A stretch of 64,000 nucleotides of DNA from Negativicutes bacterium (GTDB taxonomy: Bacteria > Bacillota_C > Negativicutes > Sporomusales_B > JARLHX01). The notes under the pieces were generated by a model. That model was not told where the DNA came from. It did no database searches and worked only from the letters and a program-made list of their open reading frames with translations. The first letter of the stretch is position 1; each line of letters opens with the position of its first letter. The stretch is from contig JARLHY010000008.1 in assembly GCA_031292015.1 (NCBI GenBank), positions 62,001 through 126,000 on the forward strand. The letters are read 5' to 3'. Made by a program: the position numbers and the translations under genes. This document shows, piece after piece, positions 36,314 through 45,238 of the stretch.

Positions 36314-38296
36314 GTGAATTATCGGAGTCTCGTCACAGGTATTTGCTGCCTGGTGCTCATGGCTCAGCCGGCTGCCAGCGCGATGAGCGCGATGGAAGCA
36401 GCCAATGACCTGAAAGTCACTACCAGCGCCAAGAGCGCGATCCAATCCGCCGATGACGCAAAAACCACGGCGGCCCTGATGCGGGCCGAAGCGAAGGATA
36501 TTGCCGACCGGGCCCGGGCCAAGGCCGATGTGGCCGAAGCAAAGGCCGAGGCCGCGCGGGCGGCTGCGGCGCTGGCCAAGGCTGAGTCCGATCAGGCGGC
36601 GGCTGAGGCTGCGGTGGCAGCGGCTGAGTCTGCCAAGGCCAAGGCTGAGGAGGCGGCGGCTAAGGCTGAAGCCAAAGCGGCAGCGGCGGAGAACGCAGAG
36701 GCGGCGGCTAAGGCCGAGTATGCGGCAGCCAAGGCAGCCGCCGAAAAAGCGGCTATCGCGGCAGCCAAGGCATCTGAGGCGGAAGCGGCCGTAGCGGCGG
36801 CGGCGGAAGCCGATGCGGTGGCGGCGTCGACCAAAGCGGCGGCCGAGGCCGCGGCGATCGCGGAAGCGAATGAGGCTAAGACGGATGAGGCGGCGGCCCG
36901 GGCCGAGGCGGCATCCGACAAGGCGTACGCCGAAGCGGAAGCCCGTTCGGTTGCGGCAGAGCGGCGGGCCAACCAGGCTGCAGCAGCCCTGGAAGCGGCC
37001 GAAGCCAAGGTGACGGCGGCTGAAGCGAAGCTGGATTCTTCAAGTGACGCCAGGGCCGAGGCTAACGACGCCAAGACCGTTGTGGCGGATGCCAAGACAA
37101 ATTTGGCGGATGCCAAGACGGCACTGACGGAAGCCAAGAAGGACCAGGCTGAAGCCAAGAAGGACCTGGCGGATGCCAATGCGGCGGTAGACCTGGCCCA
37201 GCAGCAGGCCAAACCGGTTCAGGAACGACGCAGCTTCCAGTGGGAGAACAGATATTATTTCTTTCAGGACGCTTTCCATAACAGCGGCTACCAGTACGTC
37301 CAGCCGTGGGACTTCGCCTACCAGGGCGACAAATACGAGGTCGGGCTGAGCACCAATTACATCATTTCTTCCTACAAAAGCACCCTCGCCAACAGTTCCG
37401 GCAAGGTGGCGACCTGGGGTGATACGACTCTGTCGCTGGCCAGGGACAACCCGAACCAGATTTACTCGCTCCGGTACACCCTGGATGTCAATATGCCCAC
37501 AGGCAAAGCCACGCTGCACGGCAGCCAGCTTAACGCAGTCATGAACGAGCATTTGGTGGAGTTCAGCCGCTTCGGCGAAGGCTGGAACTATACCCCCGGC
37601 GTGAGTGTCAGCCGGAGGAACGGCAAGGAGGATATCTGGACGCTGGGCACCCAGTACTCTTTCCGCGGCAAGTACACTCCCGATGATAACGCAGGCAATA
37701 TCACCCCTGGGGACGAATGGATGAAATTCCTGCGCTGGCAGCACATCGGCCAGAAATGGCAGCTGGTGGGTGAAGTGGTCCATTCCAGCTACGGTTCGAC
37801 GCTGGAGCCCTCCAATGTTGCGGGAAACCTGAATTACCGCCAGGGCAGCGAAACCGACGCCAAGCTGACCTATAACCGCGAGTTGGACAATAACCACAAT
37901 CTGATGCTGTACTACTGGCACTCCACCCAACTGGGCTATTCCTCGCCTAATCCCGCGCTGGCGGGACTGGAAGGCACCGGCACGGTTCAGGATCAGTATT
38001 TCGGCGCGCAGTGGAGCGTCAACTGGCAGGACAAATACACCTTCCGGGTGTTCGCTGACATGATGCGCGAGAGCGGTGCCAGCTTCAATCCGGTTACCGA
38101 TCTCTTTATGGGCGGCGGGAGCAAATACAGCATCGGTTTGGGCTATGACGTGGACTTTACGGCCAAGAGCCGGCTCTCGTTTGATGTCGCCCGCTTTTAC
38201 ATGCGGACGAATCCGGTATCCACTACGGCAGGTAGTGCGCCTCTCAACGGCTACCACGGTTACAATGTGTATCTGCGGTATTTCTACAACTGGTAG
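36314..38296 (+). CDS. Outer-membrane porin with long alanine-rich coiled-coil stalk
   Basis: 660 residues: signal peptide (to about residue 24), an Ala/Glu/Lys coiled coil of about 275 residues (25-300) and a C-terminal beta-barrel (about 310-660) starting RRSFQWENRYYFFQDAF and ending VYLRYFYNW, with an aromatic last residue. Some strands (FEVGLSTN-like, KLTYNRELDNNHNLMLYYW) alternate polar and aromatic residues. Position at the end of pelDEAFG, with no pelB or pelC present, suggests it is the outer-membrane exit for Pel, the coiled coil bridging the periplasm. GTG 36314 is used; AGGGGAAT precedes it. The 161-base gap before it holds a hydrophilic stretch with no gene. Confidence 0.85.
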   Translation: MNYRSLVTGICCLVLMAQPAASAMSAMEAANDLKVTTSAKSAIQSADDAKTTAALMRAEAKDIADRARAKADVAEAKAEAARAAAALAKAESDQAAAEAAVAAAESAKAKAEEAAAKAEAKAAAAENAEAAAKAEYAAAKAAAEKAAIAAAKASEAEAAVAAAAEADAVAASTKAAAEAAAIAEANEAKTDEAAARAEAASDKAYAEAEARSVAAERRANQAAAALEAAEAKVTAAEAKLDSSSDARAEANDAKTVVADAKTNLADAKTALTEAKKDQAEAKKDLADANAAVDLAQQQAKPVQERRSFQWENRYYFFQDAFHNSGYQYVQPWDFAYQGDKYEVGLSTNYIISSYKSTLANSSGKVATWGDTTLSLARDNPNQIYSLRYTLDVNMPTGKATLHGSQLNAVMNEHLVEFSRFGEGWNYTPGVSVSRRNGKEDIWTLGTQYSFRGKYTPDDNAGNITPGDEWMKFLRWQHIGQKWQLVGEVVHSSYGSTLEPSNVAGNLNYRQGSETDAKLTYNRELDNNHNLMLYYWHSTQLGYSSPNPALAGLEGTGTVQDQYFGAQWSVNWQDKYTFRVFADMMRESGASFNPVTDLFMGGGSKYSIGLGYDVDFTAKSRLSFDVARFYMRTNPVSTTAGSAPLNGYHGYNVYLRYFYNW

Positions 38297-38356
38297 CAAA
38301 CAACGCCGGCGGACCTGCCAACAACGGGCTTGGCGGCAAAAACGAAAATGAAGCAA

Positions 38357-38388
38357 CAAGACCCCCCGGCTACTGCCGGGGGGTCTTG
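38357..38388 (+). terminator. Strong terminator at end of pel operon
   Basis: CAAGACCCCCCGGC pairs perfectly with 38375-38388 (loop TACT). It lacks a long U-run and directly abuts the interspersed repeat. Confidence 0.75.
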
Positions 38389-38389
38389 C

Positions 38390-38514
38390 AGGCTGTTGAA
38401 AAAGGCCAATCTGCGTCGTTGGTGCTCCGGGAGCGCGCTTGCCGTACGTTCCCATGTACTGTCTGCGCGCGCTTCCTCGCAGCCGCCTAGCATCTCGACC
38501 TTTTTGAACAGCCT
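38390..38514. repeat. Interspersed inverted-terminus repeat, copy 1
   Basis: 125 bases beginning AGGCTGTTGAAAAAGGCC and ending with GACCTTTTTGAACAGCCT, which are near-perfect inverted repeats. The interior is GC-rich with inverted segments around GGGAGCGCGC. A tail GGGTGTGTCTGG... shared with copy 2 continues to about 38559. Five copies occur in this window. Confidence 0.85.
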
Positions 38515-38559
38515 GGGTGTGTCTGGAGAAAATAGGCAAAATATCTCTCTCGACACGCT

Positions 38560-38590
38560 GAAGAACCCCCGGCCACGCCGGGGGTTCTTC
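38560..38590 (-). terminator. Terminator of the minus-strand outer-membrane protein gene
   Basis: GAAGAACCCCCGGC pairs with 38577-38590. It lies 28 bases past the stop of the minus-strand gene and on the other side of the repeat from a very similar hairpin at 38357-38388. Confidence 0.75.
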
Positions 38591-38618
38591 GTGCATCTCG
38601 GAACAAACTTGCTTGGGC

Positions 38619-39116
38619 TTAGAATTTCAGGGTCACGCCGGCGCCGACGCCGTTGGTGTCCCGGCCGAAATCAGGCATGAAGGAATGGTAGTTGAGGTTG
38701 AGATCAACGTTGCTGGTCAGACGGAAGTTGGCGCCGACCTGCAGTTCCTTGAACTGATCGCCGGCGACGAACGAGGCGTAGCCGTCCCACTCAGGAGCCA
38801 TAACGCCGCTGACCGCCAGGCCGCCGTAGAGTCTTGAGGAAGAGTCGAAATTCCTGCTGCCGACGATGGCCCGGACGTTGCCGGAGAGGCGGAACTGCCC
38901 GTAAACGTCGTTCATGCTGGAACCGTTGTCACCGCGGTCAACGTTCTGAAACCCCAGGGTAAAGTTGTCGGTGAGCTGATGCTCGAGATAGAAAGTGTCA
39001 CTGCCGATGCCCACGGCGGTGTGTCCTGCCGCCAGATCATTGATCGGGGCGGCAAAGCCTGTGCTGACACAAAGAGCAAGAGCGGCCACAAGGGATAGAA
39101 CGATTTTTTTCAACAA
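38619..39116 (-). CDS. Small outer-membrane beta-barrel protein
   Basis: 165 residues with a signal peptide (KIVLSLVAALALCVSTGFAA) and an eight-strand-like barrel pattern (FYLEHQLTDNFTLGFQNVD, VYGQFRLSGNVRAIVGSRNF, LQVGANFRLTSNVDLNLNYHSF) ending GVTLKF with terminal Phe. Size and ends resemble small OmpA/OmpX-like barrels common in diderm Firmicutes. It starts at a TTG (39116 or 39113) behind GAGGAGG. It has its own promoter and terminator. Confidence 0.85.
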   Translation of the reverse strand: MLKKIVLSLVAALALCVSTGFAAPINDLAAGHTAVGIGSDTFYLEHQLTDNFTLGFQNVDRGDNGSSMNDVYGQFRLSGNVRAIVGSRNFDSSSRLYGGLAVSGVMAPEWDGYASFVAGDQFKELQVGANFRLTSNVDLNLNYHSFMPDFGRDTNGVGAGVTLKF

Positions 39117-39159
39117 TGAAACCTCCTCATCAATGTTATGTATACTTGGTTACATTGTG

Positions 39160-39189
39160 AATATAACAAATATGTGCCGGTAAGGTCAA
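39160..39189 (-). promoter_or_regulatory. Promoter of the minus-strand outer-membrane protein gene
   Basis: On the minus strand, TTGACC (39189-39184) and TATATT (39165-39160) are separated by 18 bases, about 45 bases before the start codon. Confidence 0.6.
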
Positions 39190-39252
39190 CGGGTAATATT
39201 AGCCATGGCCCAAGCCGCGCCGGCAGGCCGGATTGAGGAATCCGGGCGAAGA

Positions 39253-39290
39253 AAGACCCGAATCCCCCCTGGCGCAGGGATTCGGGTCTT
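39253..39290 (-). terminator. Terminator downstream of the hydrolase pseudogene
   Basis: AAGACCCGAATCCC pairs perfectly with 39277-39290 (loop CCCTGGCGCA). It lies about 75 bases past the restored stop of the dienelactone hydrolase frame. Confidence 0.75.
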
Positions 39291-39366
39291 GTTACGGCCG
39301 GCGCCGGAAACGGTGTTATCAGCCGGTCATAAGACCGGCTTTTCATTTGCGGAAAAAGAGCGGAAG

Positions 39367-40211
39367 CTATTTGACGGCCAGGGTTTGACGCAAGAAGTCC
39401 ACGACGCGGGAAAGGGAATCGTTTGCAGCATTCGCGTTCCATTCCATGTAGCCTTTGCCGCCTAAGGCGGCGGGGTCGTTGTAGCTAAGAGGCGGCTCAA
39501 TCTATTAAATCCGTGATGTGCGCCGGCGTATTCGACTGTTGTCACCTCAAAGCCGTACTTTTGAGCAAGCAACTGTTTGAATTCAGGGACGGCAGTGCCG
39601 TCGCCGTATGCGTCTTCCGTTCCGTAAAAAATGATCATCGGAGCCTTGGCGAGGCCGTTGCCGCTGTCTTCAAGCCGTTTGACAATAAACTTGCACACCG
39701 GGTAAAAGGCCGCATGAGCCGCAAAACCCTGCTCATCGCCCAACCACATTTTGCGGTTGGCTTCAATGGCAGTCCTTACCGTTACCCCGCCTCCCAGGGA
39801 AAACCCCATGATTCCAATACGTCCGGGATCAATGGCCGGTATTTTTCGCAGCTCTTTTAACGCCGCAAAAGCCATGGGCACGAAAGACTCATTTTGGGGC
39901 CTGTTTGCCGCGCCGGTGTAAATGCCGGTTTTAAAATCCACCTCGAAAAATGCGATCCCCGCTTTTAAAAGTGCTTCACGGTAAAAGGCGCCGCGCGAGT
40001 CGATGCCCATAGTTCCGTGAACCACTACAACCGCCGGGCAGGGAGCTGAAAGATTCTCAGGAAGATAGATGGTCCCGTGAAGAGCATAGCTCTGATTTTT
40101 GTCCAGGGACGAAAAGTTAATCACCGTTCCCGAAAGGGCCGCTTCAGCCGGTATGCCCAGAAAAGCCAATACCACCAGTGTAAGTAAGCCGATCTTTTTC
40201 AGGCAGATCAT
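39367..40211 (-). pseudogene. Dienelactone hydrolase family protein, frameshifted near its 3' end
   Basis: The main frame (40211 to 39462, 249 residues) has a signal peptide (LTLVVLAFLGIPAEAA), an alpha/beta-hydrolase body with the oxyanion region VVVHGTMGIDSRGAFYRE, nucleophile elbow GFSLGGG, an acid in YGTEDAYGDG and catalytic His in AGAHHGFNR. It then ends in an odd LATTTPPP. In another frame the family-like tail continues (LSYNDPAALGGKGYMEWNAN, ending RQTLAVK) to a stop at 39367. A one-base deletion near 39483-39505 explains this. All three catalytic residues precede the break, so a shortened enzyme might still fold; a sequencing error is equally possible. Confidence 0.78.
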
Positions 40212-40392
40212 AATGCGCCTCCTTACTGATATTGTAATTTATTTCCCAATATTACCTTCTTGATTTTGCAGCAATATCCCTCTCGCAGCAAAAAAATCCC
40301 GTGGAATCAGCCAATTTCCCAACTTGTCTGTATTTGCCCTAGGCCGGAAACGAGCCAGACCACGCGGGCCGGTTTTGTCATAGAGCTTCAGG

Positions 40393-41019
40393 CTATAACA
40401 CCGGAAACAGGATGAATATTCCCACCGTCCACAGCGCGTGGGACACAATGCAGATAAATATACTGCCGGTGCGCCAGTACAGCCAGCCCCAGAACAGGCC
40501 GGCCACCAGGGCCGCCGCGACCAGCATGATGTTGCCTGAGACGATATGGACGGCGCCGTAGACCAGGGCCGCCAGCAGCCAGCCTTTCAGCGGACCGAAG
40601 CGGCTGACGGCCCAGCGCTGCAGGAATCCCCGCCAGAAGAACTCCTCCCCGGGGCTGGTGACGAACAGCAATACCAGCGCGATAAGAAAGGACTGCCCCT
40701 CCTGGCGGATGCCGTAAATCGAAGTTATTTCCGGTTTGGCAAAATGGAACAGGGTCTGGGAAGCGAGGTTTCCGGTCCAGAAGACGGCGTATAAAACGGC
40801 GGCGGCGCAAAAGCCCTGCAGGAAACCGGCGACGGTGATTTCACTTTTGCGCAGGGTAACCCCGCCGAAGGCGAAGGCCAGCAGGGTCAGGGCGGTTACA
40901 GCCAGGCTCATGGAGAGCCAAAAATTTAACAGTTTGAGGCCAAAGGTCAGATACCAGAAGGTGAAAGCCAGGCAGACGCAAAGCAGCACCTGGGAGGCCG
41001 ACGGGCTTCGCGTGTTCAT
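40393..41019 (-). CDS. CPBP family intramembrane metalloprotease
   Basis: About 208 residues, six to eight membrane helices. The glutamate-pair motif SPGEEFFWRGFLQRW and the later histidine motifs VYGAVHIVSG and IVSHALWT are those of CAAX protease/bacteriocin-processing (CPBP, ABI) proteins. ATG 41019 overlaps the UbiA stop (ATGA); GTG 41028 is also open. It is translationally coupled to the prenyltransferase gene. Substrate unknown. Confidence 0.87.
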   Translation of the reverse strand: MNTRSPSASQVLLCVCLAFTFWYLTFGLKLLNFWLSMSLAVTALTLLAFAFGGVTLRKSEITVAGFLQGFCAAAVLYAVFWTGNLASQTLFHFAKPEITSIYGIRQEGQSFLIALVLLFVTSPGEEFFWRGFLQRWAVSRFGPLKGWLLAALVYGAVHIVSGNIMLVAAALVAGLFWGWLYWRTGSIFICIVSHALWTVGIFILFPVL

Positions 41020-41918
41020 AGCAGCCACCCCTGGGCCAGGGAGTGGGCGGTCAGGCCTACGATCAGGAGCAGGCCGAAGCGGAAGTGAAACTGGGCGGCG
41101 GCTCCCTCCAGCAGGAGCATCGCTTCGCGGGAGCCTTTGGCGGCAACGGTGGCCTGGGAAAACAGTCTGAGAACCGACGGGATCAGGAGCAGCGGCATGA
41201 TGGCCAGCACAGGCAAAAGCGCGAGGGCGACAAGGCCGATGAGGCAGACGAAGGACGCCAGATACAAAAAGTAGTAAAGGGTCATGGCTGCCCGCAGGCC
41301 GAGATAGAGGGCCAGGGTTCTGATGCCGGCCTCGCGGTCGAAGGCCATGTCACGCAGATCATTGGAATGGAGAATGGCGGCAACGAGAAAGCCGACAGGC
41401 AGAGAGACCCAGATTGGCAGCCAGCTGAATTGACCGGTCTGAATGAAATAGGAAGGCCAGGCCATCAGCGGTCCCATGAGAAAAAAGACCATGACGGAAC
41501 CCAGCCCCTGGTATTTGTAGGCAAAGCCCGCGGTGTAGCAGTAGCCGCCGACCAGGCCGATCAGGCCGGCGATGATGACCGGCCAGCCGCACAGATAGGT
41601 CAGCCATAGACCGATGGCCAGCGCGAAGGAAAAGCAGCCAATTCCGGCTTTTTTCACGTCGCCGGGCTGCAGTGTTCCTGAAACCAGCTGAGGGCAGGTG
41701 ACAGCCGAGTCGATGGTGTCGACGCCTGCGATGTAGTCGCCGTAGGTATTGATCAGATTGGTGCCGGCCTGCATGGCGATGCCGCCGGTGAGTGTCAGCA
41801 GGAATAGCCAGGGGTCGAAGCTGCCCTGATCTCCGGCCAGGGCGGCCCCCAGGGCCACAGGAACGAAGGCGGCGGTGAATGACCAGGGCCTTAAGGCCAG
41901 GAACCAAGTCTTAAACAT
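41016..41918 (-). CDS. UbiA-type prenyltransferase (MenA-like)
   Basis: 300 residues with about eight or nine membrane helices. The first Asp-rich motif is NLINTYGDYIAGVDT and the second is DLRDMAFDREAGI, both needed for Mg-prenyl-diphosphate binding. The opening WFLALRPWSFTAAFVPVALGAAL matches 1,4-dihydroxy-2-naphthoate polyprenyltransferase (MenA), which makes demethylmenaquinone. Without other men genes nearby, MenA is likely but not certain; related enzymes handle other aromatics. Confidence 0.85.
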   Translation of the reverse strand: MFKTWFLALRPWSFTAAFVPVALGAALAGDQGSFDPWLFLLTLTGGIAMQAGTNLINTYGDYIAGVDTIDSAVTCPQLVSGTLQPGDVKKAGIGCFSFALAIGLWLTYLCGWPVIIAGLIGLVGGYCYTAGFAYKYQGLGSVMVFFLMGPLMAWPSYFIQTGQFSWLPIWVSLPVGFLVAAILHSNDLRDMAFDREAGIRTLALYLGLRAAMTLYYFLYLASFVCLIGLVALALLPVLAIMPLLLIPSVLRLFSQATVAAKGSREAMLLLEGAAAQFHFRFGLLLIVGLTAHSLAQGWLL

Positions 41919-42195
41919 GTTGATCCCCCGCTTTCCGGTGCGTTTGCTGCATTACTTCGCGTTTCTCCTCCAGGTTTCCCTTCCGGGAAGAAATATAAGG
42001 AAATCGAAATATGTTATAGCCCTGCTTTGAAGGCTGATTGCCTGTCAGGCTACAGGATTCGCCGCCGGCTTTGTTGAACTGATACATAAAAGGTGAGACG
42101 GAGCTGAGGAGGAGTTTGGGCTGGGGCTATGGAAGGATAGGGCACACGGTTTTCGGTGCGGTTGAAGAAAATGCCGAGGAGAGTGGGGGGATCGC

Positions 42196-43146
42196 ATGGT
42201 TTACGGGCGTTCGCTCTGGGAGCTGTATCAACAACAAAATATGTCCCGTCGCCAGTTTCTCAAAACTTGCTTTGCCCTGACCGGTATGCTGGGGCTGTCG
42301 CCGGCGATGCTGCCGGAGGTCGTTGCCAGGGCCCAGACCCAGGCACTGGTTCCGCTAATCTGGCTGCACGGGCTGGAATGCACCGGCTGTTCGGAGTCTT
42401 TCTTGCGGTCCCGGGCGCCGTCGGCCTCGGATGTCCTGCTGAAGATGGTCAGCCTGGAATATGACGAGTTGCTGTCCGCAGGGGCGGGAAGTGGCCTGGA
42501 ACGGCATCGTGACACTATTCTCGACGATTATGCCGGAAAATATCTGCTGGTGACCGAGGGCGCTGTCCCGCTGGGGGATGACGGCTATTGCGCCGTCGGC
42601 GGCAGGCCTTATGCCGATGTTCTGCAGGCGACGGCGCGGCAGGCCGCGGCCGTGCTGGCGGTAGGGAGCTGCGCGACCTGGGGCGGAATTCAAGCCGCGG
42701 AGCCCAACCCGACCCAAGCGGTGGCAGTACAGCGGCTGCTGCCCGGCAAACAGGTCATCCAGCTGCCTGGTTGCCCGCCAATTCCGGAAGTGATCACCGC
42801 GGTGATCATGAGTTACACGCTGTTCGGGCAGCCGCCTCGTCTCGACCGTGCCCGGCGCCCGAGCCAGTATTACGGCAAAACCGTTCATGACAGCTGTTTC
42901 CGCCGGCCTTTTTTCGAGGCTGAGAAATTTGCGGAAAAGTATGGCGACAGCGGGTTTCAGGCCGGGTGGTGCCTGTATAAACTGGGTTGCCGCGGGCCGA
43001 CGACTTTTAACGCCTGCGCCAACATCCGCTGGTGGCAGGGACTGTCTTATCCGGTACAGTCCGGGGCGCCCTGCATCGGCTGCAGCGCCGACGGATTTTG
43101 GGATGATGATCCATTTTCCGCCTTTCAGTCGGAGGAGGGCGGGTAA
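42196..43146 (+). CDS. [NiFe] hydrogenase small subunit, orphan
   Basis: 316 residues. A twin-arginine signal (MSRRQFLKTCF) shows export. The FeS-binding cysteines are complete: LECTGCSESF for the proximal cluster with GSCATWGG and LPGCPP; medial and distal cluster motifs HDSCFRRPFFE, GWCLYKLGCRGPTTFNAC and APCIGCSADGFWD. This is the membrane-bound/periplasmic uptake hydrogenase type (HyaA/HybO/HydA1). The matching large subunit, with RxCGxC, does not follow; the next gene encodes a DUF2271 protein. No maturation genes are seen. The start is ATG 42196 behind GAGGAGAGTGGGGGG. A long C-terminal anchor is absent. Confidence 0.93.
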   Translation: MVYGRSLWELYQQQNMSRRQFLKTCFALTGMLGLSPAMLPEVVARAQTQALVPLIWLHGLECTGCSESFLRSRAPSASDVLLKMVSLEYDELLSAGAGSGLERHRDTILDDYAGKYLLVTEGAVPLGDDGYCAVGGRPYADVLQATARQAAAVLAVGSCATWGGIQAAEPNPTQAVAVQRLLPGKQVIQLPGCPPIPEVITAVIMSYTLFGQPPRLDRARRPSQYYGKTVHDSCFRRPFFEAEKFAEKYGDSGFQAGWCLYKLGCRGPTTFNACANIRWWQGLSYPVQSGAPCIGCSADGFWDDDPFSAFQSEEGG

Positions 43147-43211
43147 CCCGGGCTGACAAGCCGCGGGGACGGCCGGTTGTGCCGATGGAAGAACAATAGG
43201 GAGGAATTATC

Positions 43212-43772
43212 ATGTTAAGGATCAAAAAAAATATTGCCATCGTTTGCCTGGCCTGTATGCTGCTGCTGGCGACGGCGGCAGGAGCGGCGACCCAGGGCAC
43301 GGTGAACATCAGCTTCGATCTGGAGAGGATCGGGGCCATTGCCAGCAACCAGTATGCGGTCTGGATCGAGGACAATAACGGGAAATACATCAGAACGCTT
43401 TCGGCAACGCGGTTTGCAGCCACCGGCGGCCTTGCCAAAAGACCGGCCACTCTGCCGACCTGGGCGAAGGCCTCCGACTGGACGAACAATCCGAAAGACG
43501 TCGACGCGGTGAGCACGGCGACGCCAGGGTCGGGTTCGCTTACCGTGGTGTGGGACTGTAAGGACGATAGCGGCCAGGCGGTGCCTGCCGGAACGTATGT
43601 TTATAAAGTCGAAGGCAACAATTTCTGGGAAAATGGCTTTATTTGGAGCGGGACCATTGTTGTGGGCCAGGGCGCCGCTTCGTCGGCAGCCACGGTGCAG
43701 TACCTGCCGGACCAGGCAAAGGCCACCGAGAAGGGTATGCTTGTTACCAACGTGAAGGCAAGCTACAAATAG
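43212..43772 (+). CDS. Exported DUF2271 protein
   Basis: 186 residues: signal peptide (NIAIVCLACMLLLATAAGAA), then NISFDLERIGAIASNQYAVWIEDNNGKYIRTL and a late YVYKVEGNNFWENGFIWSG segment, matching DUF2271, a FlgD-Ig-like periplasmic family often seen near flavin-transfer or redox genes. The start is ATG 43212 behind AGGGAGGAA. It follows the hydrogenase small subunit by 65 bases and shares the next terminator, so they may be one unit. Confidence 0.8.
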   Translation: MLRIKKNIAIVCLACMLLLATAAGAATQGTVNISFDLERIGAIASNQYAVWIEDNNGKYIRTLSATRFAATGGLAKRPATLPTWAKASDWTNNPKDVDAVSTATPGSGSLTVVWDCKDDSGQAVPAGTYVYKVEGNNFWENGFIWSGTIVVGQGAASSAATVQYLPDQAKATEKGMLVTNVKASYK

Positions 43773-43822
43773 ACCGGCTGCTGACAAGGCCGATTGCAAA
43801 ACTGGCGGTTCGGCTGCGTATG

Positions 43823-43860
43823 CCAAAGAGCCCTCAAAGCATGCTTTAGGGGCTCTTTGG
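43823..43860. terminator. Terminator after the DUF2271 gene
   Basis: CCAAAGAGCCCTCAAAGCA pairs with TGCTTTAGGGGCTCTTTGG with one mismatch. No long U-run follows on the plus strand. Confidence 0.7.
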
Positions 43861-44020
43861 TAGAGCGGCCGGCCGGGGGAAATAATAAGTGATGAAAGAT
43901 ATCGGCTGGCAAGGGGATAGAGGAGAAACTGCTGTGCAGCGAGTAGTCTTTATAGTCTGAAGAATAAGCAGCAGATATCGCATTCGATAAAGGAGCGCCG
44001 AGTGACGGCGGGATTTCTTG

Positions 44021-45190
44021 ATGAATAACTGGTCTAAAGCAATACTGAACGCGGTTACCGGACTATATTGGTTTTCGATGTACACCTACGTGCCGACCCT
44101 GGGGCCCTACGCGCAAAGTTTAGGCGCCTCCTACGATATAATCGGGCTGATTATCGGGTCTTACGGGTTTGTCCAACTGTTTTTACGGATACCGATCGGC
44201 GTGTTGTCCGACGCCTGGGGCAGCCGCAAATTGTTTGTTGTGGGCGGGGTGGCGGTGGCGATGCTCAGCGGCCTCGGCATGTGGCTGGTGCCGGCGGTGG
44301 GAGCGCTGCTGCTGTTTCGGTCGCTGGCCGGGGGGGCTGCCGCGGCCTGGGTCGATTACACAGTGCTTTATGCCAGCTATTTCCCGGCAAGGGAGGCGCC
44401 GAAGGCCATCGGCTTTATCAACGCGGTGTGCTCCTTGGGACAGGTGGCGGCGATGCTGGCCGGCGGGTATGTTGCCGAACGCATCGGCCTGACCGCGCCG
44501 TTCGTCCTGGGGGCGGCCGGGGGAGCCGTCGGTGTTGTCCTGAGCCTATGGGTGCGGGAAGAGAGGGCCCGGCCAAAGCCGGTGAATACCGCGGCGATCG
44601 TTGAGGTGCTCCGGGATGATAATCTGCTCCGGCTGTCCGGCCTTGGAATCATCATGCAGGTGCAGACGTATGTCACGGTTTTCGGTTTCTCGCCGGTGGC
44701 GGCGCAGGCTCTCGGCGCCGGCGGCTTCGAACTGGGGCTGCTCACCATCGCAGCTATCATGCCGTCCATTTTTTCCGCGGCGCTGAGCGGCACTTATTTC
44801 CGGAGGTACTTCGGCGACCGGGGGACCTTGGTGCTCGGCTTTGTCACCATGGCGGTGTCCTGTCTGGCTATCCCTTTTATCGACAACCTGCCGTGGTTTT
44901 ATATCAGCCAGGCGGTAGGCGGTTTCGGCCGGGGACTGACGCTGCCGCTACTCATGGGGCTAAGTATCAAAAATTTTCCTGATGAAAAACGTTCCACCGC
45001 CATGGGCATTTTCCAGGCTCTCTATGGGTTCGGCATGTTCGTCGGCCCGGTGGTGGCCGGGGTGCTGAGCAGCAATTTCGGCCTGGCCTGGGGGTTTTGG
45101 GTAACAGGAGCGGCCGGTGTCGCCGGCGCGGCTTTGACTGCCTGGCCCCGGTATTTGCCGCTGGCTGGTGCTGCCCGGAAAACGGGCTGA
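44021..45190 (+). CDS. MFS transporter
   Basis: 389 residues, twelve membrane helices. Loop 2-3 motif GVLSDAWGSRK and the C-terminal counterpart are present; the family is the sugar/drug-like MFS with no clear substrate. ATG 44021 is preferred over TTG 44018. The 250 bases upstream hold only the terminator of the preceding gene. The following cyclophilin gene has its own ribosome binding site after 48 bases. Confidence 0.85.
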   Translation: MNNWSKAILNAVTGLYWFSMYTYVPTLGPYAQSLGASYDIIGLIIGSYGFVQLFLRIPIGVLSDAWGSRKLFVVGGVAVAMLSGLGMWLVPAVGALLLFRSLAGGAAAAWVDYTVLYASYFPAREAPKAIGFINAVCSLGQVAAMLAGGYVAERIGLTAPFVLGAAGGAVGVVLSLWVREERARPKPVNTAAIVEVLRDDNLLRLSGLGIIMQVQTYVTVFGFSPVAAQALGAGGFELGLLTIAAIMPSIFSAALSGTYFRRYFGDRGTLVLGFVTMAVSCLAIPFIDNLPWFYISQAVGGFGRGLTLPLLMGLSIKNFPDEKRSTAMGIFQALYGFGMFVGPVVAGVLSSNFGLAWGFWVTGAAGVAGAALTAWPRYLPLAGAARKTG

Positions 45191-45238
45191 GGGACAGGGC
45201 AAAACTAAAACAAGCATTAGGACATAGGAGGATTGTTT

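Noticed and set aside
36592..37212. 206-residue minus-strand alanine/serine-rich frame, and similar ones at 35468-36073 and 35484-36137
   Set aside because: They arise from the repetitive GCC/AAG codons of the coiled-coil genes on the other strand.
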